The notes under the pieces: model-generated | The model's input: only the letters and a program-made list of their open reading frames with translations | What the model was told of the DNA's origin: nothing | The model's database searches: none | Shown here: one piece after another, positions 58,025 to 64,000 of the stretch | Position numbering within the stretch: the first letter of the stretch is position 1 | Layout: the number at the start of each line of letters is the position of its first letter | Translations under genes and position numbers: made by a program | NCBI RefSeq assembly: GCF_003853705.1 | Contig: NZ_QTQI01000020.1 | Location: forward strand, 98,943 to 162,942 | Source: Burkholderia sp. Bp8992 | GTDB lineage: Bacteria > Pseudomonadota > Gammaproteobacteria > Burkholderiales > Burkholderiaceae | DNA: 64,000 bases | Direction: 5' to 3'

Positions 58025-58040
58025 CGCGAGAACCGTGCCA
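58025..58040 (-). promoter_or_regulatory. Candidate sigma-54 promoter of the TonB receptor
   Basis: On the minus strand: TGGCACG-GTTC-TCGCG. The -24 element is perfect and GG/GC spacing is 10 nt; the -12 element is weaker. It lies 76 nt before the receptor start. Confidence 0.5.
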
Positions 58041-58272
58041 ACGCCGCAACGACGGGCAGTGTGCGCTGCGCCGCACATCGCTTTGGACAGGCATGCGTGA
58101 AACCGGCGGCCCGCCGTTCCGCGGACTGCACCACCTGTCATGTTTGGCAACACTTCGCGCGCGACGGTGTACCTGAATGCAACACCTGCGTCGACGCCAT
58201 GGCGCGTGTCGTCGCTCGACGCATCACCGGCGATGCGCCGGTGTGCCGCACCACCCCGGCTTCCGGCCGTGA

Positions 58273-58288
58273 TGGCATGCGACTTGCA
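58273..58288 (+). promoter_or_regulatory. Sigma-54 promoter of the PQQ alcohol dehydrogenase
   Basis: TGGCATG-CGAC-TTGCA matches the -24/-12 consensus with one change, and GG and GC are 10 nt apart. The dehydrogenase start codon is about 80 nt beyond the expected transcription start. Confidence 0.75.
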
Positions 58289-58378
58289 TAACGGGCAGTG
58301 CACTCGGCCCGGAACCCCACCGTGCCGGCGCGACGAATCGTTCGCGGCGGTGCGACCACAATGACCCAGGAGACAACC

Positions 58379-60100
58379 ATGAAGAAACCCTCGGCTTCAG
58401 CGAGCCGGCTGGCGGCGTTCGGAATCGCGGTGGCGGCCGCCGTCGCGCTGAACCCCGGCCTCGTCGAAGCGGCCGCGGACTACCCGGCCGTGACCTACCA
58501 GCGCCTGACCGATGCACACGGCGATCCGGGCTGGCTGACCTACTACCGCACCTACGACGGCCGCTCGCATTCGCCGCTCAAGCAGATCGACACGTCGAAC
58601 GCGAAGGATCTCAAGCAGGTGTGGGCGTACAAGTTCCCCGCCGACCTGAAGCAGGGTTTCGAGGCCACGCCGATCGTCAACGGCAACTACCTGTTCGTGA
58701 CGACGCCGAAGGACAACGTCTACGCATTCGATGCGAAGACCGGCAAGCAGCTGTGGAAATACGAGCCGAAGCTCGGCGCGGCCTCGTTCAAGACCGCGTG
58801 CTGCGACGTCGTCAACCGCGGCGTCGCGCTGTACGGCAAGAACGTCTACATCGCGATGCTGAACGGCGAAATCGCGGCGCTCGACGCGCAGACCGGCAAT
58901 CTCGTGTGGAAGAAGCAGATGTTCGAGCCGGGCCTCGGCTACGCGTTCTCGCTCGCGCCGCTCGCGATCGACGGCGCGATCGTCGTCGGCACGTCCGGTG
59001 GCGAATACGGCATTCGCGGCTACATCGCCGCGCTGAATCCGGAGGACGGCTCGCAGGTCTGGAAACGCTACACAATCCCCGACGCCGGCGAAAAAGGCGC
59101 GGAAACCTGGCCCGACGGCATGCAGAGCCATGGCGGCGGCGCCGCATGGCTCACCGGCACGTACGACGCCGCGTCCCGCACGCTGTACTGGGGGGTCGGC
59201 AACCCCGGCCCATGGCTCGCGGCGCTTCGTCCCGGCGACAACCTGTATTCCGACTCGCTGCTCGCACTCGATGCAAAGAGCGGCAACCTGAAGTGGCACT
59301 ACCAGTACACGAACAACGACACGTGGGACTACGACGGCGTGAACGCGGCCGTCCTCGCGGACATCAAGTACAAGGGCAAGGACTACGACGCGATCATCCA
59401 CGCCGACCGCAACGGCTTCTTCCACGCGATCGACCGCACGACCGGCAAGCTGATCTACGCGACGCCGTTCGTGAAGGCGTTGTCGGTCACCGGCTACACG
59501 GCCGACGGCAAGCCGATCCAGGACGCATCGAAGTTCCCGAAGGCCGGCACGACGATCGAGACGTGCCCGAGCTTCCTCGGCGGCAAGAACTGGTGGTCGA
59601 TCTCGTACGACCAGGAACGCAACATCGCGGTCGTGCCCGCGCTGCATGCGTGCATGAGCCTGACCGGCAAGTCGGTCAGCTACATGGAAGGCCTGCCGTA
59701 TCTCGGTGAAGGTTTCGAGATCAAGCCCGAACCGGGCAGCGAAGGCTACGGCGAACTGACGGCCATCGACGTGAACACCGGCAAGAAGCTGTGGAGCCAC
59801 TGGTCGAAGAAGCCGTGGAACGGCGGCGTCGCGACCACGGCGAGCGGTCTCGCGTTCAGCGGCTCGCTCGACGGCCACCTGTACGCGTTCGACACGACGA
59901 CCGGCAAGGTGCTCTGGGAAAGCCCGCAACTGGCGAGCGGCATCATTTCGCAGCCGTCGGTGTACGAGGTCGACGGCAAGGAGTATGTCGCCGTGCTCGC
60001 CGGCTACGGCGGCGCGAACCCGATCTGGGGCGGCCCGATGGCCGACATCGCGAAGGACGTTCCGCGCGGCGGCACGCTCTACGTGTTCGCGCTCGACTGA
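58379..60100 (+). CDS. PQQ-dependent alcohol dehydrogenase with lanthanide-type active site (XoxF/ExaF/PedH-like)
   Basis: A 573-residue periplasmic quinoprotein with a signal peptide and eight-bladed propeller. The adjacent cysteine pair that forms the PQQ-site disulfide is in KTACCDVVNRG. The catalytic base is Asp317 in NDTWDYDGVN, and Asp319 two residues on is the extra aspartate found in lanthanide-dependent dehydrogenases, where calcium enzymes have Ala, Ser or Thr. There is no C-terminal heme domain. The ATG at 58379 has GGAGAC upstream. It follows a sigma-54 promoter and precedes its likely electron acceptors. Substrate is probably a small primary alcohol; methanol or ethanol cannot be told apart here. 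Confidence 0.9.
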   Translation: MKKPSASASRLAAFGIAVAAAVALNPGLVEAAADYPAVTYQRLTDAHGDPGWLTYYRTYDGRSHSPLKQIDTSNAKDLKQVWAYKFPADLKQGFEATPIVNGNYLFVTTPKDNVYAFDAKTGKQLWKYEPKLGAASFKTACCDVVNRGVALYGKNVYIAMLNGEIAALDAQTGNLVWKKQMFEPGLGYAFSLAPLAIDGAIVVGTSGGEYGIRGYIAALNPEDGSQVWKRYTIPDAGEKGAETWPDGMQSHGGGAAWLTGTYDAASRTLYWGVGNPGPWLAALRPGDNLYSDSLLALDAKSGNLKWHYQYTNNDTWDYDGVNAAVLADIKYKGKDYDAIIHADRNGFFHAIDRTTGKLIYATPFVKALSVTGYTADGKPIQDASKFPKAGTTIETCPSFLGGKNWWSISYDQERNIAVVPALHACMSLTGKSVSYMEGLPYLGEGFEIKPEPGSEGYGELTAIDVNTGKKLWSHWSKKPWNGGVATTASGLAFSGSLDGHLYAFDTTTGKVLWESPQLASGIISQPSVYEVDGKEYVAVLAGYGGANPIWGGPMADIAKDVPRGGTLYVFALD

Positions 60101-60117
60101 ACCGGCGCCACGCCTGG

Positions 60118-60148
60118 TCGCGCCCGCATGCGCCCGATGCGGGCGCGA
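60118..60148. other. Intercistronic stem-loop after the dehydrogenase
   Basis: A perfect 12-bp stem (TCGCGCCCGCAT / ATGCGGGCGCGA) with a 7-nt loop lies in the 79-nt gap before the cytochrome gene. It lacks a T-run, so it could protect the upstream mRNA and set unequal expression. Confidence 0.55.
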
Positions 60149-60179
60149 CGCCCCACCCGCTTCAACCGGACACACGATC

Positions 60180-61385
60180 ATGAATACTCGTCTCACTTCC
60201 GTTACCGTCGCCAGTCTGCTCGCCGTGGGCGTGGCGCTGACACCGGCAGCCGCGTCGGCCGGCGTGCGCGTCTGCACGCTGCCCGGCAGCCCGACCACCA
60301 CGCTCGACCGCTCCGTTGCGCGCGAAGTGTTCCGCGCCGCGGGCATCGCCGCGACCTTCAACAAGCGCGGCGTCGACGACAACGGCGACGACGACGGCAT
60401 CTCCGCCAGCGAGCTGACGAAATCGCTCGAACGCGACTGCGATGTGATCGCCGGCTTCCCGCGCTCGGCGATCGCCGATGCGTCGGGATCGAAAATGACG
60501 TTCTCGCAGGGCTATCTGCGCTCCGGCTACGTCAGCGTGTCGCTGCGCGACGCGCAAGCGTCGTCCGGCGCCAAGGAAACGATCGCGGCCACGTACGGCA
60601 GCCCGTCGCAACTGATCGCGGCGCAGCAGGCGAATGCCCGCTTCGACCTCGAAAACACCAGTGAGAAAACGATCGGCGCGCTCGCCGCCGGCCGCGCACA
60701 GCGCGCGATCGTCTGGTATCCGAGCGTCGTCGCGTACGAGCGTGCGCACCCGAAACAGCAGTTCAAGGTAGCGGCGACGGCATCGCCGTACTCCGACTGG
60801 CAACTGTCGTTCGCATTCGGGCCCGGCAAGGACGCACTGCAAAAGCGCATCGACGCGACGCTGTCGCAGATGAGCGGCAACGGCCGTCTCGCGTCGCTCA
60901 CGCGCGGCTGGACGCTTCCCGACGACATCGCGCAAGCCGCCACCACGCGCGTGCCCGGCCGGTTTCTCGACGGCGCGGTCGCGTCCGCGCAGCGGCCGGC
61001 AAGGAGCGGCTTCATCAAGGTGTCGACGGGCGAAGGCAGCGGCGTCCCGTCGTTCGACCAGGCGCAGGTGCAGCACGGCAAGAAGCTCTACGGCGATGCG
61101 TGCGCGAAATGCCATGGCGACCAGCTCGAAGGCAATACCGCGCCCGCGTTGAGCGGCGAATCGTTCGCGCCTGAAGGCAAGTCGCACATCACGGTCGGCG
61201 GCATCTTCCTGTACATGTCGAGCAACATGCCGGCCGATCGCCCCGGCAAGATGACCGCGCAGGAATACGAGGACCTGATGGCGTTCCTGCTCTACTCGAA
61301 CGGCTACGACGCGTCACAGAGCAAGCTGACCGCCGATATCGCCAACGCGTCGAAGGCACCGCTCATCGCCGGACCGCGCAAGTAG
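60180..61385 (+). CDS. Fusion of XoxJ-like binding domain and cytochrome c
   Basis: A 401-residue periplasmic protein with signal peptide (SLLAVGVALTPAAASAG). Residues about 28-255 resemble the quinoprotein-associated substrate-binding proteins MxaJ/XoxJ (VRVCTLPGSPTTTLD, DCDVIAGFP). Residues about 290-400 are a cytochrome c with heme motif CAKCH (Cys308) and a Met ligand probably in YMSSNMPAD. An acidic EF-hand-like loop DDNGDDDGISASE lies at residues 66-78. In methylotrophs, XoxJ and the XoxG cytochrome are separate proteins that activate and oxidise XoxF; here they seem fused. It is 79 nt after the dehydrogenase gene. Confidence 0.85.
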   Translation: MNTRLTSVTVASLLAVGVALTPAAASAGVRVCTLPGSPTTTLDRSVAREVFRAAGIAATFNKRGVDDNGDDDGISASELTKSLERDCDVIAGFPRSAIADASGSKMTFSQGYLRSGYVSVSLRDAQASSGAKETIAATYGSPSQLIAAQQANARFDLENTSEKTIGALAAGRAQRAIVWYPSVVAYERAHPKQQFKVAATASPYSDWQLSFAFGPGKDALQKRIDATLSQMSGNGRLASLTRGWTLPDDIAQAATTRVPGRFLDGAVASAQRPARSGFIKVSTGEGSGVPSFDQAQVQHGKKLYGDACAKCHGDQLEGNTAPALSGESFAPEGKSHITVGGIFLYMSSNMPADRPGKMTAQEYEDLMAFLLYSNGYDASQSKLTADIANASKAPLIAGPRK

Positions 61386-61418
61386 CCTCTCCACCCGCTT
61401 TCGCACCGATCGACCGCC

Positions 61419-61441
61419 GCGCCGGGAAGCTTGCCCGGCGC
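61419..61441. terminator. Stem-loop between the cytochrome and HiPIP genes
   Basis: An 8-bp stem (GCGCCGGG / CCCGGCGC) with a 7-nt loop, followed 12 nt later by TTTTT. It may terminate part of the transcripts. Three tandem TTCAT units (61461-61475) follow it. Confidence 0.45.
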
Positions 61442-61488
61442 GCGGGCCGGACTTTTTCCATTCATTTCATTTCATTCAGGACCGCATC

Positions 61489-61803
61489 ATGATCTCCCGT
61501 CATCGCAGAACCTTCTTCGTGCAGGCGGCCGGCCTGTGTGCCGCACTCGCAACCGGCACCCGTGCATTCGCGGCCACACCGCCCGTCGACGAGAACGACG
61601 CGGCAGCAAAGACGCTCGGCTACCGCGCAAAGGCGACGACCGTCGACGCCGGCAAGTTTCCGAAGTACCAGGCCGGCCAGACGTGTTCGAACTGCCGCTT
61701 CTACAAGGCTGCCGCCGGCGAATCCTCCGGTACGTGCCCGATGTTCGCGGGCAAGACGGTTGCCGCCGAAGGCTGGTGCAACGTCTATGCGAAGCTCGCC
61801 TGA
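61489..61803 (+). CDS. High-potential iron-sulfur protein (HiPIP)
   Basis: A 104-residue precursor. The twin-arginine signal [17 protein letters not shown] targets a folded cluster protein to the periplasm. The mature part has the four cluster cysteines in [15 protein letters not shown] and GWCNVY, as in HiPIPs. It is a soluble one-electron carrier, probably between the PQQ dehydrogenase/cytochrome and a terminal oxidase. AGGA lies upstream of the ATG. Its last 17 nt overlap the start of the sigma-factor gene. Confidence 0.92.
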   Translation: MISRHRRTFFVQAAGLCAALATGTRAFAATPPVDENDAAAKTLGYRAKATTVDAGKFPKYQAGQTCSNCRFYKAAAGESSGTCPMFAGKTVAAEGWCNVYAKLA

Positions 61804-63658
61804 CGTCGGGCCCGCTCGCGACGGCGCGTCGCGGCGCGGCGCGGACGCAGAAAGCGCGGCGCATCTGCATGCGTTGGTCGCGCTGGGCATCGACCGCGGA
61901 TACGTGACGCACGGCGAAATTGCCGATGCGTTGCCCGATGACGCGGCCGACGGTGCGGATGTCGATGCCGCCGCGTCGATGCTGCGCGAGTTCGGCGTCG
62001 ACGTACGCGAGCATGCCGGCGCACGCACCGCGTGGACGCTCGACGGCCATTTTGAGCAAGCGTCGGAAATCGCGCCGCCGCTCGCCGACGCATCGACGCC
62101 GCTCGCGGCCGACGACCTGCTTGCAGGCCAGACCAACGACCCGATCCGGCTCTATCTGCGGGAAATGAGCGCGACGCCGCTGCTCGAACGCGACGAAGAG
62201 ATCGCGCTCGCGCTTCGTCTGGAAAGCGGCCGCGCCGCATGCATCGACGCATTGAGCCGCGATCCGGCGGCACTCGCCGTCGTCGCGGCGATCGCGGACG
62301 ACATCGGCGCCGGCAAGGCGGCCGCGTCGGCTTACGTGACGGGGCTCGCCTGTGACGCCGAGCCGCCCGCGAGTGCGCCGACGATTCTGCCCGACGATCC
62401 GGCCACGGAATCGCCTGCGCAGGACGACACCGGTCTTTCTCTCGACAGCCCGGCGTGGCGCGATACGGTCGTCGAAGCGCTCGAGCGTATCGGTGCGCTG
62501 GCGCCAGCGATGCAGCAGGCATTGCACACCGACGGTTTCACGTCGGTCGGTTACCGGTCGCTGTTGCGCGAGGCGGCCGCAGCGACCGGCAGGGTCCGCT
62601 TCACCTTGCGTGCGATCGAGCGTATCGGTCATGCAAACCGCGAGCGCGCGACCCAAGCGCGCACGTTCGAAAAGCGGCTCGTCGACACGCTGGCCGCCTC
62701 GGGCATCCGTACGGAATCCGCGCGCCACGATCTCTTCACGCGGTGCGACGACATACGCGCATGGCTGCACGCATGCAGCGCCGCGCATCCAGCATGTGCC
62801 GCCGCACTCGCCCGCCATGCGCCCACGCTGATCGAAACGCGCAGCGCGCTCGCTTGCCTCGCCGGCCAGTCGCCGTTGCCGCTCGACATCGCAATAGCGC
62901 TCGATGCGCGGCTCTTGCGTATCGAGCGTGCGATGCAACCCGCGAGAACGAAGCTGTTCCAGAGCAACCTGCGGCTCGTCGTGTCGGTCGCCAAACGCTA
63001 TGCCGATCGCGGCCTGCCGTTCTCCGACCTGATCCAGGAAGGCAACATCGGCCTGATGAAGGCCGTCGATCGCTACGATCACCGGCGCGGCTTCAAATTC
63101 TCGACCTATGCGACGTGGTGGATCCGGCAGGCGATCACGCATGCGCTCGCCGACCTGGGGCGCACGATACGCGTGCCCGCGCACACGGTCGATGCGCTCA
63201 ACAAGCTGTCGCGGCTCGCGCGAATCCACCGGCAACGAACCGGCGACGTCGCCGACGCGCGGGCGCTTTCCGCGCAGATGCGGCTGCCGGTCGATAAGGT
63301 GCGCGAGCTGATGAGCATCGTGCGCGAACCGATCTCCGCCGACCTGCCGGTTTCGCCCGATCACGACCTCACGCTGTGCGACGTCACGATCGACCCCGAC
63401 GCGCCGACGCCGGAAGAAGCGGCGAGCGCCGGTCAGTTGCGCGCGGCGGTCGCGGCGCTCATCGATTGCCTTCCCGCCCGCGAAGCCTGGATTCTTCGCC
63501 TGCGATACGGCATCGATGTCGAAAACGAGTATTCGCTGCGCGAGATCGGCCGGCAACTGAACCTGTCGGCAGAGCGCGTCCGTCAGCTCGAGGTATCGGC
63601 GCTCGAACGCATCCGGCAATTCAGGCACGCACCGGCGCTGCGCTCGCTGCTCGCCTGA
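61787..63658 (+). CDS. Second RpoD-like sigma-70 factor
   Basis: A 623-residue group 1/2 sigma factor. Region 1.1 is present ([20 protein letters not shown] near residue 30), then [18 protein letters not shown] (region 1.2). Region 2 carries [20 protein letters not shown] and [18 protein letters not shown], followed by regions 3 and 4 ([20 protein letters not shown]). The non-conserved region between 1.2 and 2 is long. The start ATG 61787 overlaps the HiPIP gene; it is chosen because region 1.1 begins soon after it. It differs enough from housekeeping RpoD (for example a shortened, acidic-poor N-terminus) to be an accessory copy, which is inference without alignment. Confidence 0.85.
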   Translation: MRSSPDVGPARDGASRRGADAESAAHLHALVALGIDRGYVTHGEIADALPDDAADGADVDAAASMLREFGVDVREHAGARTAWTLDGHFEQASEIAPPLADASTPLAADDLLAGQTNDPIRLYLREMSATPLLERDEEIALALRLESGRAACIDALSRDPAALAVVAAIADDIGAGKAAASAYVTGLACDAEPPASAPTILPDDPATESPAQDDTGLSLDSPAWRDTVVEALERIGALAPAMQQALHTDGFTSVGYRSLLREAAAATGRVRFTLRAIERIGHANRERATQARTFEKRLVDTLAASGIRTESARHDLFTRCDDIRAWLHACSAAHPACAAALARHAPTLIETRSALACLAGQSPLPLDIAIALDARLLRIERAMQPARTKLFQSNLRLVVSVAKRYADRGLPFSDLIQEGNIGLMKAVDRYDHRRGFKFSTYATWWIRQAITHALADLGRTIRVPAHTVDALNKLSRLARIHRQRTGDVADARALSAQMRLPVDKVRELMSIVREPISADLPVSPDHDLTLCDVTIDPDAPTPEEAASAGQLRAAVAALIDCLPAREAWILRLRYGIDVENEYSLREIGRQLNLSAERVRQLEVSALERIRQFRHAPALRSLLA

Positions 63659-63846
63659 CGCGGCCGTGCCGGGCGACCGCCTTGCGGCTCGCACACCCAT
63701 TGCTCAGGACTGCAACACGACCTGCTGCATTTCTGAACGCAGCGTCGCACCGCGCTGCCGTTCTCGACGCCACGGGGCCGCTCGGATCAGGCGCCACATG
63801 CCCGGCCGTCGCGGCTTTCGCCGCAGGCACGCACCGGTCGTACAAC

Positions 63847-63862
63847 TGGCATGCATGTTGCG
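63847..63862 (+). promoter_or_regulatory. Sigma-54 promoter of the acetyl-CoA synthetase gene
   Basis: TGGCATG-CATG-TTGCG keeps GG and GC 10 nt apart and lies 35 nt before the start codon. Its -24 half is identical to that of the PQQ dehydrogenase promoter. Confidence 0.65.
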
Positions 63863-63896
63863 TTTTCCCGAGCGCCGGCAGGAATCACATGAACGC

Positions 63897-64000
63897 ATGG
63901 AGACACGCTTGTCCAAGATCGATTCGGTTCTTCACGAAACCCGTCAGTTCGCGCCGCCCGCGGCGCTCGAGAAGGCGGCCACCATTTCCGGCATGCCGGC
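63897..64000 (+). CDS. Acetyl-CoA synthetase, 5' end only
   Basis: Only 34 codons are in the window: [20 protein letters not shown], then [14 protein letters not shown]. This matches the N-terminus of Burkholderia acetate-CoA ligases as I remember them. It would turn acetate from alcohol oxidation into acetyl-CoA. The ATG at 63897 has AGGAA upstream; an ATG at 63889 is in another frame. The call is limited by the short visible part. Confidence 0.6.
   Translation, partial: METRLSKIDSVLHETRQFAPPAALEKAATISGMP

Noticed and set aside
61461-61475. Three TTCAT repeats before the HiPIP gene as a phase-variation tract
   Set aside because: Three units are too few, and the tract lies in the leader rather than between promoter boxes or within codons.

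Overview
The window is GC-rich DNA (roughly two-thirds G+C by eye) from a Burkholderia, most likely a Burkholderia cepacia complex strain and probably a secondary replicon. This inference rests on gene content: a glycine-betaine catabolic locus with GbdR, a betIBA operon, a Burkholderia-type rhamnolipid cluster with its own efflux genes, DUF2957 lipoproteins and a pqqABCDE cluster. No rRNA, tRNA, CRISPR array, complete transposon or replication origin was seen.

Layout. 1-7.6 kb: dimethylglycine/glycine-betaine degradation (dgcB, dgcA, a V4R-domain gene, an M19-like protein, glyA) on the minus strand, divergent from the AraC-type activator gbdR. 8.1-10.4 kb: a lower-GC island that looks like a type VI secretion cargo module: an unknown gene, a PAAR protein, an M35 metallopeptidase and a secreted OmpA-like putative immunity protein. 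10.5-16 kb: a secreted propeller/discoidin protein, a MocR regulator, a zinc-ribbon membrane protein and fdhA. 16.2-24.6 kb: the rhamnolipid operon rhlA - ICMT-like methyltransferase - rhlB - DHA2 exporter - rhlC - outer membrane factor - HlyD adaptor. 25.2-29.1 kb: betIBA behind a clear palindromic BetI operator. 29.2-31.5 kb: a three-gene set (glycosyltransferase, membrane protein, secreted phosphatase). 33-38.2 kb: an envelope cluster of two DUF2957 lipoproteins, an OmpW porin and two tandem PraB-like secreted proteins. 38.8-46.5 kb: cupin, YadGH-like ABC exporter, MFS transporter, YciI, DinB and hydrolase genes. 46.7-48.6 kb: small and unknown genes plus a tonB fragment. 48.7-64 kb: PQQ-dependent alcohol oxidation.

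The most cohesive system is the last 15 kb. It holds PQQ biosynthesis (pqqABCDE), a PQQ alcohol dehydrogenase with the extra aspartate that marks lanthanide-dependent enzymes, and a fused XoxJ-like binding domain and cytochrome c. It also holds a HiPIP, a TonB-dependent receptor, a second RpoD-like sigma factor and the start of an acetyl-CoA synthetase. A sigma-54 activator of AcoR type lies inside the locus. I read sigma-54 (-24/-12) promoter matches upstream of pqqA, the dehydrogenase, the receptor and the synthetase, which together suggest one alcohol-to-acetyl-CoA regulon.

A second theme is one-carbon metabolism from choline: betIBA makes glycine betaine, the dgc/glyA locus handles dimethylglycine to serine, and fdhA removes the formaldehyde released by demethylation. 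All calls come from reading the sequence and from family knowledge; no database search was run.
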